Of a DNA stretch of 64,000 nucleotides, positions 20,001-28,771 are shown in pieces; position 1 is the first letter of the stretch, and each line of letters starts with the position of its first letter. The stretch is from Maribacter sp. MJ134 (GTDB taxonomy: Bacteria > Bacteroidota > Bacteroidia > Flavobacteriales > Flavobacteriaceae): assembly GCF_003970695.1 (NCBI RefSeq), contig NZ_CP034570.1, positions 2,232,001 through 2,296,000 of the forward strand. Reading direction: 5' to 3'. A program made the position numbers and the translations under genes. The notes under the pieces were generated by a model. The model did no database searches and was not told where the DNA came from. It worked only from the letters and a program-made list of their open reading frames with translations.

Positions 20001-20187
20001 TACTAAAACCAACGTACTTGAGAAAATCCCTTCGATTTGTATTTGTTGTGGATAAATTTTCTTTATCCCCCAAGAAATCGTCGACAGGAATTGGCTCTAC
20101 AAATTCGTTTTGCTTTAGCGCCTCAACAATGGAATCGTTAGGATTTAACTCCGCCTCGTTCTTCCAATATTTTTTGTTTGATGCCAT
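17065..20187 (-). CDS. actB: Alternative complex III subunit ActB, molybdopterin-like/Fe-S fusion protein
   Basis: A 1040-residue periplasmic subunit exported by a variant Tat signal: RRDFLKYVGF at residues 52-61, preceded by a long hydrophilic N-terminus, and followed by LAAC (Cys71), a likely lipobox. The first 700 or so residues are a molybdopterin oxidoreductase-like domain that in ACIII carries no Mo cofactor. The C-terminal part is an Fe-S protein with four cluster motifs: CTGCGACVIACHAE, CQHCNHAPCETVCP, CVGTRYCANNCP, and CSMCIQK with a final CSSACG. The fusion is the usual ActB arrangement. It begins 34 bp after actA and ends 31 bp before actC. Confidence 0.96.
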   Translation of the reverse strand: MASNKKYWKNEAELNPNDSIVEALKQNEFVEPIPVDDFLGDKENLSTTNTNRRDFLKYVGFSTAAASLAACEGPVIKSIPYVVQPENIVPGVANYYATSIANGFDFASILIKTREGRPIKVENNTLAKVGGAANARVQASVLSLYDSTRLQGPLANGEPVEWDALNAAVKAKMGSLKGSSKKIAFLTQTYASPSTDRLMSDLKTANENVHHVTYDAISEDAALTAFENKYGERALADYDFEKAGLIVSFGADFLSDWQGGGYDGTYSKGRVPKKGKMSRHVQLEANMSLTGANADKRIPLTPSAQKVVLAKLYGKLNGTSVGGNTSEYDAVVDQIAGEIRKAGANAVVVTGLDDVNAQTVVLAINEMLGSKAFDAVAPRLVRQGSVKALNALIADMKSGRVGALIMDGVNPMYSLPNAADFKEGLEKVDLTVAFSTNWNETTEAVQYVAASNHYLESWGDVEMKKGHYSLMQPTIQELFDTKQFQSAVLGWLGSDKTYYDYIKETWTGGILGTSEWSQKLQDGVFSASTMMVDAESTVTESEDVENAETVSALPIASALRSLANATGEGMELTLYSKVGMGDGQQANNPWLQEFPDPITRVSWDNYVTVSKADAEAMGLENVNVANGGMNGSYVNITVGGATLNKVPVVVQPGQAKGTAGLSFGYGKKVGMKEEMQTGVNAFALYDGFSANQSVKIEKVTGVDDHEFACIQLHKTLMGRGDIIKETTLEIFNTKDHAEWNHVPQVSLNHQEVPATSVDLWDSFDRSIGHHFNMSIDLNACTGCGACVIACHAENNVPVVGKQEVRKSRDMHWLRIDRYYSSEETFEQDDAKKNGFDGLSGDNGSLGGFGELEDPSANPQVAFQPVMCQHCNHAPCETVCPVAATSHGRQGQNQMAYNRCVGTRYCANNCPYKVRRFNWFLYNNNDEFDFHMNNDLGKMVLNPDVNVRSRGVIEKCSMCIQKTQKTILDAKRDGRVIEDGEFQTACSSACGNGAIVFGDINDDKSKVAELKESDRMYHLLEHVGTQPNVFYHVKVRNTNEA

Positions 20188-20221
20188 ACGTAATATCTGT
20201 AATTAGCTTCTTAAATAATTA

Positions 20222-21586
20222 TTAATAGTGACATTTTCCACATTCCAAACCACCCATCTGAGCAGCCGTCAAATTCTCAACACCATACTTTTTGGAAAGT
20301 TCCGCATGAATCTTCTCGTAATACTCATTACCCTCGACCTTCACATTGGTTTCTCGGTGACAATTAATACACCAACCCATCGTCAATGGAGAGTACTGGT
20401 ACATAATTTCCATTTCCTCGACAGGACCATGACATGTTTGACAATCTACTCCGGCGACGGAAACATGCTGCGAGTGATTGAAATAAGCAAAATCCGGAAG
20501 GTTGTGAATACGAACCCATTCTATAGGCTGTGTCTCACCTGTGTATTTTTGATTCTCCTCATCCCATCCTACGGCCTTGTACAATTTCTTGATTTCCTTG
20601 GTATAAAACTCGTTGGTATACCCATTAGCCAAATCCTCTTGTGTAGGACCTTCTGGATTACCCTTGTATTCGTATATGGACTTATGACAATTCATACAAA
20701 CATTCATGGCCGGAATGCCAGAATGCTTTGACACCCTAGCTGAAGAGTGACAATACTTACACTCAATCTTATTATCACCAGCGTGAATTTTATGGGAATA
20801 ATGAATAGGCTGTATAGGAGCATAACCTTGGTCTACACCCACCTGCATCATCCAACCATATGCAAAATAAGCACTACCCAACAATAAGAATATCACCGAA
20901 ACCAAAACTAAAAATTGATTCTGAGCGAAAGCCTTCCAAATAGGAGTACGTTGCTGTGCTTTTTCTTTTTCGACCGTAATACCATTGGCCTCTGCGATAC
21001 GCGTCAAAGTCTTGTTTACCAAAACCAACATCACTACCAAAAGTCCAAAAACCAAAACCAGAGCCCCTAAAATAAGTTCGTTGGATATTCCGGAGGTAGT
21101 GTTAGCGGGAGTTATTGAAGCAACATCCCCTGCTGCCGGACCCTGAGGTGCAGGTGCAGGAGCGGCCGTGTATGCCAAAATATTATCAATATCGGCATTG
21201 GAAAGTGTAGGAAAGGCAGTCATTGCCGCTTGATTGTATTCCGCGTATATTTTATTGGCATATGCGTCCCCGGATTTAATCATTCCTGGGCTATTTTTTA
21301 TCCAGCGGTACAGCCATTCCTTATCCAATCCTTCTTCCTCGTACAAACGCGTTTCTACGTTTGCCAGAGCGGGACCGGTCATTTTTCTATTCAGTGCGTG
21401 GCAAGCAGCACAATTTTGATTGAACAATGCTTTTCCTGCAACAGCATCACCACTAGATTCTTCCACAGCCTCAGCCTCAACAACAGCTTCGTCTTGAGCG
21501 ATTATCGAGTTTGAAAAAAATAGCAGGACTACTAAGCTGAAACCTAAAACTTTAGAAAACTGATTGCGGTATAGAACCTTTTTCAT
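20222..21586 (-). CDS. actA: Alternative complex III subunit ActA, multihaem cytochrome c with an N-terminal monohaem domain
   Basis: First gene of the operon, 454 residues. After a signal peptide (ending IIAQ near residue 31) comes a monohaem cytochrome domain with CAACH (residues 59-63), then a linker (PAPAPQGP), two hydrophobic helices (about residues 167-192 and 222-245) and a C-terminal pentahaem domain with CKYCH, CMNCH, CQTCH, CINCH and CGKCH, the last one at the very end of the chain. Six haem sites in one chain is more than the basic pentahaem ActA. The haems wire ActB's clusters to ActE or the oxidase. The subunit is well supported; the N-terminal domain may be an additional electron relay. 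Confidence 0.95.
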   Translation of the reverse strand: MKKVLYRNQFSKVLGFSLVVLLFFSNSIIAQDEAVVEAEAVEESSGDAVAGKALFNQNCAACHALNRKMTGPALANVETRLYEEEGLDKEWLYRWIKNSPGMIKSGDAYANKIYAEYNQAAMTAFPTLSNADIDNILAYTAAPAPAPQGPAAGDVASITPANTTSGISNELILGALVLVFGLLVVMLVLVNKTLTRIAEANGITVEKEKAQQRTPIWKAFAQNQFLVLVSVIFLLLGSAYFAYGWMMQVGVDQGYAPIQPIHYSHKIHAGDNKIECKYCHSSARVSKHSGIPAMNVCMNCHKSIYEYKGNPEGPTQEDLANGYTNEFYTKEIKKLYKAVGWDEENQKYTGETQPIEWVRIHNLPDFAYFNHSQHVSVAGVDCQTCHGPVEEMEIMYQYSPLTMGWCINCHRETNVKVEGNEYYEKIHAELSKKYGVENLTAAQMGGLECGKCHY

Positions 21587-21671
21587 AGATAGAATATTTC
21601 AATCGGAATCTTGGCATGATTTTAGTCGGTACACTTACAAAATAACTGTAAATAGGTGCCTTGATCGAGCA

Positions 21672-21679
21672 CAAAAATA
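21672..21679 (-). promoter_or_regulatory. Candidate -7 element of the act-cta operon
   Basis: Minus-strand TATTTTTG matches TAnnTTTG, about 85 bp before the actA ATG. The -33 TTG is not obvious, so this is a half-supported promoter for an eight-gene transcript. Confidence 0.4.
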
Positions 21680-21780
21680 CGACACAGAATTTATTTTAAA
21701 AAATGTTAATGGAGTTATAATTTCTAATTTATAATTGTTCTAAATAAATGAAAAAGCTAATGCATTATACCTTAAAAAAT

Positions 21781-21788
21781 TACATTTG
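21781..21788 (+). promoter_or_regulatory. Candidate -7 element of the SPOR gene
   Basis: TACATTTG matches TAnnTTTG and lies 31 bp before the chosen start codon, giving a leader of about 25 nt. A -33 TTG at proper spacing is missing. Confidence 0.4.
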
Positions 21789-21819
21789 TACACCTAGTTT
21801 GAACACAAATGAAACTATA

Positions 21820-22194
21820 ATGAAAAAAAATATTCTTTGGCTGCTTATGCTTGGTGCAGTGCTAGGCCTACATGGCCAACAGGGCGAGTTAAACATAAAA
21901 CAGGACGAACAGATCACTAAGCTCTTAGAAATCTATAAATCTGCATTAAAGGACAATGAATACTACAGGGTGCAAATTGGTTTTAGCACTAATGATGCAA
22001 CGGCACAATCCCTTAAATCTAACGCTGAAATAGATTTCCCGAACCTCCCTTCTCGAATAGATTTCGCCTCCCCTACCTATAGGGTTAGAATTGGCAGGTT
22101 CAAGACAAAATTAGAGGCGGAAAGAATGTACAATAAGATTAGGGTCAAGTATCCTAATGCCATGCTTTTAGAACCAAAAAAATCAACCAAATAG
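21820..22194 (+). CDS. Small exported SPOR-domain protein
   Basis: A 124-residue protein starting at the ATG at 21820; this start gives a clean signal peptide (MKKNILWLLMLGAVLGLHGQ), whereas the in-frame ATG 72 bp upstream would bury it and lies before the likely promoter. The mature part has a SPOR fold: YYRVQIGFSTND opens the first strand and YRVRIGRFKTKLEAERMYNKI is the repeat of strand and helix. SPOR domains bind peptidoglycan stripped of stem peptides at division sites, so a cell-wall role in the periplasm is likely. It is transcribed divergently from actA and converges on infB. Confidence 0.82.
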   Translation: MKKNILWLLMLGAVLGLHGQQGELNIKQDEQITKLLEIYKSALKDNEYYRVQIGFSTNDATAQSLKSNAEIDFPNLPSRIDFASPTYRVRIGRFKTKLEAERMYNKIRVKYPNAMLLEPKKSTK

Positions 22195-22208
22195 GTCGAT
22201 TTTTTTTT
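22176..22208. terminator. Bidirectional terminator between the SPOR gene and infB
   Basis: AAATCAACC and GGTCGATTT form a stem with one mismatch around a 5-nt loop, with A7 on one side and T9 on the other, so it can work in both directions. The stop codon of the SPOR gene lies inside the hairpin. Confidence 0.7.
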
Positions 22209-22225
22209 ATCCATATCTAAAATTT

Positions 22226-24943
22226 TTACTTGGATTTTAGTTTCTTTTTTACGGCCACTTCTTGGAAAGCTTCCACGACATCGCCGATTTGAATATCATT
22301 GTAATTCTTTATCTGAAGACCACAATCATAACCTTTGGAAACCTCCTTGACATCATCTTTAAATCGCTTTAATGAAGCGAACTCGCCCGTATAAATAACC
22401 ACACCATCGCGTATTAAACGTATATTGGAATTACGGAACAATTTACCATTGGTAACCATACAACCTGCAATGGTTCCGATTTTAGAAATCTTGAACGTTT
22501 CACGTATTTCCGCCGTACCGGTAATTTCTTCCTTCATTTCTGGAGAAAGCATACCTTCCATGGCATCTTTAAGGTCATTGATGGCATCATAAATAATGGA
22601 ATACATGCGGATATCTATTTCCTCTTTCTCCGCTATGGCCTTAGCATTACCCATTGGCCTTACGTTAAACCCGATAATTACCGCATCTGAAGCAGATGCC
22701 AACAATACATCCGACTCCGTTATAGGTCCAACAGCTTTATAAATGATATTAACCTGAATCTCGTCTGTAGATAGTTTTTGGAAAGAATCTGTAAGCGCTT
22801 CAACAGAGCCATCCACATCACCTTTCAATATGATGTTAAGCTCTTTGAATTCTCCTAAAGCAATACGTCTTCCTATCTCATCTAGCGTAATATGACGCTG
22901 TGTTCTAACAGATTGTTCACGTTGCAATTGCGACCTTCTGGCTGCAATCTGCTTGGCCTCGCGTTCATCCTCTAAAACATAGAACTTATCGCCTGCTTGT
23001 GGCGCACTGTCCAATCCAAGAATGGATATAGGTCTAGATGGACCCACCTCTGTTACGTTTTTTCCACGTTCGTCCTGCATCGCCTTCACCTTACCACTAG
23101 TAGTACCGGCCAAAACGTAATCCCCAATTTTAAGGGTACCTGCCTGTACTAGAATAGTAGAGACGTAACCTTTACCCTTGTCAAGGAATGCCTCAACTAC
23201 AGTACCGGTAGCCGACTTGTCCGGATTGGCCTTAAGCTCCAACAATTCTGCCTCCAACAGCACTTTCTCTAACAATTCCTTTACCCCATCCCCAGTTTTG
23301 GCAGAAATATCATGGGACTGAATTTTACCTCCCCAATCCTCTACCAAAAGATTCATTTGGGCAAGACCTTCTTTTATCTTATCCGGATTAGCCGTTGGTC
23401 TATCAATTTTGTTGATAGCAAAAACCAAAGGAACACCGGCCGCTTGCGCATGACTAATGGCTTCCTTAGTTTGGGGCATTATATCATCATCCGCCGCAAT
23501 TACGATGATGGCAATATCCGTTACTTGAGCACCTCTTGCACGCATGGCGGTAAATGCTTCGTGACCGGGAGTATCCAAGAAAGAAATCCGTTCACCGTTT
23601 TCAAGAGTAACGCCGTAAGCCCCAATATGTTGGGTTATACCACCACTCTCTCCAGCTATTACGTTCTCTTTTCTAATATAATCTAACAAAGAGGTTTTAC
23701 CATGATCCACATGTCCCATGACGGTAACAATAGGCGCTCTGGGCTCCAAATCTTCAGGAGCATCCTCTTCTTCAACAATACTTTCTTCAATATCCGCAGT
23801 TACAAAATCCACTTCATAACCAAACTCCTCTGCCACAATGGATAAAGTTTCAGCATCCAAACGCTGATTCATGGTTACCATTATCCCTAAGGACATACAG
23901 GCCGAAATGATTTCCGTTGTAGAAACATCCATCATTGTAGCAACCTCGCTTGCAGTAACAAACTCGGTTACCTTAAGCACTTTACTCTCTAGTTCCTGTT
24001 GTTCTAAGTCTTTTTCTGTCTGCTCTCTATGCTGGTCCCTCTTACTTCTTCTATATTTTGCTCCCTTACCTTTTTTGGACTTACCTTGAAGCTTTTCTAG
24101 CGTTTCACGCACTTGTTTTTGCACATCCTCCTCGGATGGCTCCACTTTATTAACGGTTGCAAAACGCTTATTTCCTTTTCTATCTCCGCCTGAATTTCTG
24201 GCACCGGCTCCTGAACCAGAAGTATTCTTGGTAACTATACGTCTTCTACGCTTCTTACGGTCCGTATTTCCAGAAGATTTTTCGTCTTCTTTCTTCTTCT
24301 TCGGTTTCTGAAATTTAGTAAGGTCAATTTTATCTCCGGTAATCTTTGGACCGGAAAGTTTCTGATATTGTGTCTCTATGGTTTCCTTATCATCCGCACC
24401 CTCTTCTACCGTCTTTTCCGTGCTATCTTCCGTAGTCTTAGGCTCCGCTTTCTCAGTCGCCTCTTTCTTCTTTAAAGGCTTTTCCTTAGTGGGTTCGGCA
24501 ACTGGAGCGGCTGCTATCTTAACTTCTTCCTTGGGAGCTTCCTTAACCTCTGGAGCTTCTTCTTTGTTCTTCTTAGGATTCAAGTCAATTTTACCGACTG
24601 TTTTAGGGCCAGCTAACTCCGCTTTCGCCTTAATGATTTTTTCGTTGGACGCATTCCTCTTTTCACGGGCTAGCCTACGCTCTTCTTGCTCCTGTTCTAA
24701 CTGAACCCGTATGGCCTCTTTCTCCTTGCGCTTCTCTTCTCCAACCTCTTTAGACGCAACTTTTTTGCTCATATCGGTCTGGAACTCATCAAGTAGCACT
24801 TGATAAACTTCATTAGATATTTTTGTGGTAGGTCTTGCCTCCACATCATGTCCTTTACTGCTAAGAAAGTCCACTGCCCTATCCAAAGAAATATTAAGTT
24901 CTCGAAGAACTTTATTAAGCCTTATTGTTGCATTTTCTGCCAT
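22226..24943 (-). CDS. infB: Translation initiation factor IF-2
   Basis: GTPase that delivers initiator tRNA to the 30S subunit. The 905 residues comprise a short N-terminal IF2_N-like domain, a long charged linker (about residues 75-310, rich in Lys/Glu/Pro/Ala with KKRRRR), a second IF2_N-type domain ([18 protein letters not shown]) and the G domain starting near residue 405 with GHVDHGKTS, then DTPGHEAF and NKIDRP. Domains II, III and the C-terminal fMet-tRNA-binding domain follow. Third gene of rimP-nusA-infB; 41 bp separate it from nusA. Confidence 0.98.
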   Translation of the reverse strand: MAENATIRLNKVLRELNISLDRAVDFLSSKGHDVEARPTTKISNEVYQVLLDEFQTDMSKKVASKEVGEEKRKEKEAIRVQLEQEQEERRLAREKRNASNEKIIKAKAELAGPKTVGKIDLNPKKNKEEAPEVKEAPKEEVKIAAAPVAEPTKEKPLKKKEATEKAEPKTTEDSTEKTVEEGADDKETIETQYQKLSGPKITGDKIDLTKFQKPKKKKEDEKSSGNTDRKKRRRRIVTKNTSGSGAGARNSGGDRKGNKRFATVNKVEPSEEDVQKQVRETLEKLQGKSKKGKGAKYRRSKRDQHREQTEKDLEQQELESKVLKVTEFVTASEVATMMDVSTTEIISACMSLGIMVTMNQRLDAETLSIVAEEFGYEVDFVTADIEESIVEEEDAPEDLEPRAPIVTVMGHVDHGKTSLLDYIRKENVIAGESGGITQHIGAYGVTLENGERISFLDTPGHEAFTAMRARGAQVTDIAIIVIAADDDIMPQTKEAISHAQAAGVPLVFAINKIDRPTANPDKIKEGLAQMNLLVEDWGGKIQSHDISAKTGDGVKELLEKVLLEAELLELKANPDKSATGTVVEAFLDKGKGYVSTILVQAGTLKIGDYVLAGTTSGKVKAMQDERGKNVTEVGPSRPISILGLDSAPQAGDKFYVLEDEREAKQIAARRSQLQREQSVRTQRHITLDEIGRRIALGEFKELNIILKGDVDGSVEALTDSFQKLSTDEIQVNIIYKAVGPITESDVLLASASDAVIIGFNVRPMGNAKAIAEKEEIDIRMYSIIYDAINDLKDAMEGMLSPEMKEEITGTAEIRETFKISKIGTIAGCMVTNGKLFRNSNIRLIRDGVVIYTGEFASLKRFKDDVKEVSKGYDCGLQIKNYNDIQIGDVVEAFQEVAVKKKLKSK

Positions 24944-24984
24944 AAATACTGATTCCCGTTCTTTATTCTTTTGCTAATATATAG

Positions 24985-26217
24985 CTAATCTTCTAATTCT
25001 TCTTTTAGGATGCGAACAACTTCCTGTATGGTCTCTTCCTCTAAATCCGTGCGCTTGACCAAATCATTGACATCTTGCTCCAATACACTTCTGGCCGTAT
25101 CCATCCCAATTTTCTTGAATTCTTCGATGATCCAACCATCGATTTCATCTGAAAACTCTGTCAGTTCTACATCCTCTTCAACACCTTCCCTGAACACATC
25201 TATTTCATATCCCGTTAGCTGTCCTGCAAGACGGATATTATGACCTCCTCTACCTATTGCCTTGGAGACCTCTTCTGGCTTAAGATACACCTGAGCGGTC
25301 ATTTTTTCATCATTTAATTTTACCGTTGACACTCTTGCCGGACTTAATGCCCTAGTTACCAATAATTGCGGATTTGAAGTCCAGTTGATAACGTCTATAT
25401 TTTCATTGCCCAGTTCTCGCACAATGCCATGTATACGACTTCCTTTCATCCCCACACAAGCTCCAACAGGATCAATACGATCGTCATAAGAATCAACGGC
25501 CACTTTTGCTTTCTCTCCTGGGATACGCACGGCTTTCTTAATGGTGATTAAACCGTCGAAAACCTCAGGTATTTCCTGGAAGAACAATTGCTCCAAGAAT
25601 ATGGGCGAGCTTCGAGACATGATAATCGTCGGCTTTGCACCTTTGAGCTCTACACTTTCTATGATACCTCTAACGTTATCTCCTTTTCGGAAAAAATCCG
25701 ATGGTATTTGTCTATCCTTCGGAAGAATAATTTCATTACCCTCATCATCAAGAAGTATAACCGCTTTATGTCTAATATGATGTACCTCAGCAGTATAAAT
25801 CTCACCTTCTAAATCCTTAAACTGCTTGTATATTGTAGTATTATCGTGCTCATGGATCTTAGAGATCAAATTTTGCCTTAAGGCCAATATGGCTCTTCTT
25901 CCCAAGTCAATTAACTTCACCTCCTCGGACACATCTTCCCCAACCTCAAAATCTGGCTCAATTTTCCTCGCTTCACTAAGGGAAATCTCTTCATTGGGCT
26001 CCTCTACCTCTCCATCTTCTACTACAATACGGTTACGCCAAATTTCCAAATCTCCTTTGTCTGGATTTATAATGATATCAAAATTATCATCCGAACCAAA
26101 CTTCTTTTTTAAGGCGTTTCTGAAAACATCTTCCAAAATTGCCATAAGCGTTACCCGGTCTATGAATTTATCATCCTTGAACTCAGAGAAAGATTCTATT
26201 AACGCAATATTTTCCAT
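24985..26217 (-). CDS. nusA: Transcription elongation/termination factor NusA
   Basis: RNA polymerase-binding factor that modulates pausing, termination and antitermination. The 410 residues hold the N-terminal polymerase-binding domain, an S1 domain (about 135-200, GEIYTAEVHHIRHKAVIL), and two KH domains (DPVGACVGMKGSRIHGIVREL and KAIGRGGHNIRLAGQLTGYEID). It stops soon after the KH domains and lacks the two acidic repeats of the E. coli protein, which is normal outside gammaproteobacteria. It lies 12 bp after rimP. Confidence 0.97.
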   Translation of the reverse strand: MENIALIESFSEFKDDKFIDRVTLMAILEDVFRNALKKKFGSDDNFDIIINPDKGDLEIWRNRIVVEDGEVEEPNEEISLSEARKIEPDFEVGEDVSEEVKLIDLGRRAILALRQNLISKIHEHDNTTIYKQFKDLEGEIYTAEVHHIRHKAVILLDDEGNEIILPKDRQIPSDFFRKGDNVRGIIESVELKGAKPTIIMSRSSPIFLEQLFFQEIPEVFDGLITIKKAVRIPGEKAKVAVDSYDDRIDPVGACVGMKGSRIHGIVRELGNENIDVINWTSNPQLLVTRALSPARVSTVKLNDEKMTAQVYLKPEEVSKAIGRGGHNIRLAGQLTGYEIDVFREGVEEDVELTEFSDEIDGWIIEEFKKIGMDTARSVLEQDVNDLVKRTDLEEETIQEVVRILKEELED

Positions 26218-26229
26218 TTGTTACTACAA

Positions 26230-26691
26230 TTAAAATTTTAATTTAACTTTTGCTTTCCTTATTTCAGAAAAGTTCAACTCTTTTTTCTTTTGGACCGTAA
26301 CCTTGCCTTTACCAATGGGTTTGGGCTCTCTTGCTTTCCATTCTAGTACAATATGCTCTTCATCCGCAAAAGTAAGGTTTCCCTCAAATTCGCCTTCATC
26401 CGTCAGCACCTCTAATTTTCTGCCAACATTCTTCTTGTACTGCCTTGGCATTATTAATTCCGCAGTGGCCCCGGCCGAAGCAACTTCTAGTGCAAAATCC
26501 TGCTCTTCCCTATCCAAATTATGTTCTATGGCCCTACTTATCTTTATACAATCCTTTACAGTAACACCTTGGTCTCCATCAATGATAACCTTTATCTTAT
26601 TATCGGATGAAATCGTAAAATCGATTAAGAACAATGACTCATCTTCCTCCAATCCGGCATCCAAAAGTTCCTTAACCCTTGTCTTTAACAT
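26230..26691 (-). CDS. rimP: Ribosome maturation factor RimP
   Basis: Assists 30S subunit assembly. The 153 residues have the two-domain RimP layout: an alpha-beta N-domain with VDITIS-type strand (here LIDFTISSDNKIKVIIDGDQGV), DCIKISRAIEHNLD, and ALEVASAGATAELIMPRQYKKNVGRKLEV leading into an SH3-like C-domain. The ATG at 26691 is chosen over a TTG at 26718, because the extra nine residues would be encoded in the leader hairpin and match nothing in the family. First gene of rimP-nusA-infB. Confidence 0.93.
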   Translation of the reverse strand: MLKTRVKELLDAGLEEDESLFLIDFTISSDNKIKVIIDGDQGVTVKDCIKISRAIEHNLDREEQDFALEVASAGATAELIMPRQYKKNVGRKLEVLTDEGEFEGNLTFADEEHIVLEWKAREPKPIGKGKVTVQKKKELNFSEIRKAKVKLKF

Positions 26692-26708
26692 AAAACCAAG
26701 TAATAAAA

Positions 26709-26729
26709 GAGGGGACAAATTGTCCCCTC
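26709..26729 (-). promoter_or_regulatory. Leader hairpin in front of rimP
   Basis: Arms GAGGGGACAA and TTGTCCCCTC are perfectly complementary with one central base. In the minus-strand RNA the stem is followed by TTTTATTA and then the rimP ATG 18 nt later. It lies between the promoter (26757-26786) and the start codon, so it could be an attenuator or a translational control element rather than an ordinary terminator of an upstream gene, since no minus-strand gene precedes it closely. Confidence 0.7.
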
Positions 26730-26756
26730 ATGAATACTAATATCCTTTCAGTGATG

Positions 26757-26786
26757 CAAATATACAATAATCTTTGTTTTTCACAA
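26757..26786 (-). promoter_or_regulatory. Promoter of rimP-nusA-infB
   Basis: Minus-strand TTG (26784-26786), 19-bp spacer, TATATTTG (26757-26764): an exact fit to the Bacteroidota primary sigma consensus TTG-N19-TAnnTTTG. The predicted transcription start is near 26750, giving a leader of about 60 nt that contains the hairpin. Confidence 0.85.
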
Positions 26787-26916
26787 GAGCTTATGCAGCT
26801 ACAATCAAACGATTTAGGATTAAAATAATATACCGATAAAATTAAAGGAGCTAAGAGCGGAAGCTTTGGCCAATTAATGTTAATTTTAAATGATATAAAC
26901 AACTAACCTTTTGGAA

Positions 26917-28242
26917 ATGGATTTACTTTCATCCTACAATTTAATTATTGAAGCATCTGTCATAATTATTCTATCATTTTGGTTTAACGGTATTTCTAAA
27001 AAGACTAATATCCCATCTGTGTTGATGCTCATTGTTTTGGGCATTATACTTCAGTATGTTTTAAAATATTTTGTTCCAGAGACCCTAGATTTTTCCGGCG
27101 GCCTGGAATTACTGGGCATCGTTGGGCTAATCATGATCGTTCTGGAGGCGGCATTAGAACTAGAACTGAAAAGAGAGAAACTTGTTCCTATTCTAAAATC
27201 TATGGCCATTGCGCTAATTGGTTTGGTCGGTTCTGCTTGGGTAGCTGCCCTTATCCTATTTCAGTTTATCCCTGAAATGTCCATGCAATCGGCATGGCTT
27301 TATGCTACTCCTTTATCCATTCTTTCAAGCGCTATTATCATCCCAAGTGTAAGTGGCCTGTCTGAAGCTAAAAAAGAGTTTCATATTTATGAAAGTACTT
27401 TTTCCGACATCATGGGCATCATGATGTTCTATTATCTTATTGGCGGACTCAATCCGGCAGAAGATGCAGGAGCTGCAGGATTTGCAGGAAACCTTATACT
27501 TACTATCGTTATCGGATTGGTGGCCAGCTATGCCATAATTCTCATTTTTCAACAGATTAAGAGTCAAGCCAAATTATTTTTATTAATTGCTGTACTCCTA
27601 CTGCTCTATGCTATTGGAAAAAAATTCCATCTATCATCTTTAATTATCATATTGATATTTGGTCTCGTTATCGCAAATGTGAAGCTTTTCTTTCCGGGAA
27701 AGATGGCGGTTTTCCTCGAAAACGAAAAGCTCAACCAAATTTATCATGAGCTTCATATCATAACTTTAGAGACCGCCTTTGTAGTGCGCACCTTTTTCTT
27801 CGTCGTCTTTGGATTGAGCATAGCGATCACCTCGCTGTTTAGTTTCAACGTAGCACTTATAAGCCTATTGATCGTAGTTTCAATTTACGCCATACGGTTT
27901 TTAATCCTTAAAGTGTTTGTAGGCAAGGATATTCTTCCGCAACTTTTTGTAGCACCAAGGGGTTTGATTACCGTACTTCTTTTCTATGCGATTCCCACTG
28001 AGGCACAAGTTGAAAATTTCGAATCTGGAATTCTTTTGTTCGTTATCATCGCTACTAGTTTGGTTATGACATGGGCCATGATAAAAGACAAGAAAAAAAT
28101 GAGTACGTTGTTAGACGAAATAGATGAAGAATATAAGGAAAGGAATGAAGCCGAGGATATTCTTAGGGAAAAGAAGGAAAGCGATTTAATTGAGAAAAAC
28201 GAGAGCAATTCAGAACCAACGGAAGAACCAGAAGGGACCTAA
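26917..28242 (+). CDS. Cation:proton antiporter, CPA/NhaP-like
   Basis: An integral membrane protein of 441 residues with about 12 helices, of the sodium(potassium)/proton antiporter superfamily. Family-like features are SVLMLIVLGIILQY in helix 2, LEAALELELKREKL after the third helix, the helix pair with ATPLSILSSAIIIPSV, and PRGLITVLLFYAIP near residue 350, which resembles the conserved PRG(L/V) segment. The last 60 residues are a charged cytoplasmic tail rich in Glu and Lys. The ATG at 26917 is preferred; a TTG at 26911 would add two residues. Ion specificity is not readable. Confidence 0.85.
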   Translation: MDLLSSYNLIIEASVIIILSFWFNGISKKTNIPSVLMLIVLGIILQYVLKYFVPETLDFSGGLELLGIVGLIMIVLEAALELELKREKLVPILKSMAIALIGLVGSAWVAALILFQFIPEMSMQSAWLYATPLSILSSAIIIPSVSGLSEAKKEFHIYESTFSDIMGIMMFYYLIGGLNPAEDAGAAGFAGNLILTIVIGLVASYAIILIFQQIKSQAKLFLLIAVLLLLYAIGKKFHLSSLIIILIFGLVIANVKLFFPGKMAVFLENEKLNQIYHELHIITLETAFVVRTFFFVVFGLSIAITSLFSFNVALISLLIVVSIYAIRFLILKVFVGKDILPQLFVAPRGLITVLLFYAIPTEAQVENFESGILLFVIIATSLVMTWAMIKDKKKMSTLLDEIDEEYKERNEAEDILREKKESDLIEKNESNSEPTEEPEGT

Positions 28243-28276
28243 TAGCAATTTTGCTTGGACCAAGCTATTATTTCTC
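28238..28276 (+). terminator. Possible terminator after the antiporter gene
   Basis: TAATAGC, which includes the stop codon, pairs with GCTATTA; an inner GCTTGG/CCAAGC palindrome competes with it. It is followed by TTTCT only, so the signal is weak. Confidence 0.3.
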
Positions 28277-28325
28277 TAATGCCGTAGCACCTAACAGCAA
28301 GCTCGCCTCCTGTACGTCCGTCGAG

Positions 28326-28598
28326 TTAGTTCATACTATCCATTTCTTTTCTAAAGCGCAGTATCATCAGGGTGTCCAATTGATTGTTAATGCTATCTCG
28401 CATCATTTTCCAATTAGCAGCATTCATCTTTTTATTGTATTCCGTAATCTTATTGAATCTTGCCAAATTGTATCGGTTGGCTTTCCATGCATGGTCCGTG
28501 CTCTTTTGATGTTGTAAATCTTGTAGATATATACCAACGCCGAAACCTACCAAAAGAAGTGCGATGATTATTTTAAAATGCTTAGCGGTTAATTTCAT
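28326..28598 (-). CDS. Small hypothetical membrane-anchored protein
   Basis: A 90-residue protein not recognised. The N-terminus (MKLTAKHFKIIIALLLVGFGVGIYL) is a membrane anchor or uncleaved signal, and the remaining 65 residues are hydrophilic and helical with alternating charges (WKANRYNLARFNKITEYNKK). It could be a coiled-coil-like periplasmic peptide. It lies between the antiporter and the 209-residue protein, on the minus strand. Support comes from a sensible signal anchor and length; homology is unknown to me. Confidence 0.55.
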   Translation of the reverse strand: MKLTAKHFKIIIALLLVGFGVGIYLQDLQHQKSTDHAWKANRYNLARFNKITEYNKKMNAANWKMMRDSINNQLDTLMILRFRKEMDSMN

Positions 28599-28771
28599 AG
28601 TTATTAGCTCTAATTAAACGGGGGGTAAAACTAACAGAGACGGAGAAGAATGATGTCCTATTTTGACTAAATCCTTGGCTCAATCATGATCGAATATACA
28701 AAATAGAAAATAGCCGCCTAAAAAATAAACGTTGACAGGCCTATAAAACACCACGAAACTCAATTTAGCGC

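Noticed and set aside
20228..20731. A 167-codon plus-strand frame opposite actA
   Set aside because: It lies wholly within actA, whose haem motifs are intact, so it is a shadow.
21748..21819. Upstream in-frame start for the SPOR gene
   Set aside because: It would place 24 residues in front of the signal peptide and begin before the TACATTTG element.
22300..24943. Repeat-like Lys/Glu-rich stretch in the infB linker
   Set aside because: This is the normal low-complexity linker of IF-2, not a DNA repeat element.
28251..28517. An 88-codon plus-strand frame after the antiporter
   Set aside because: It lies opposite the 90-residue gene with a good membrane anchor, and its own product has no signal or family-like features.
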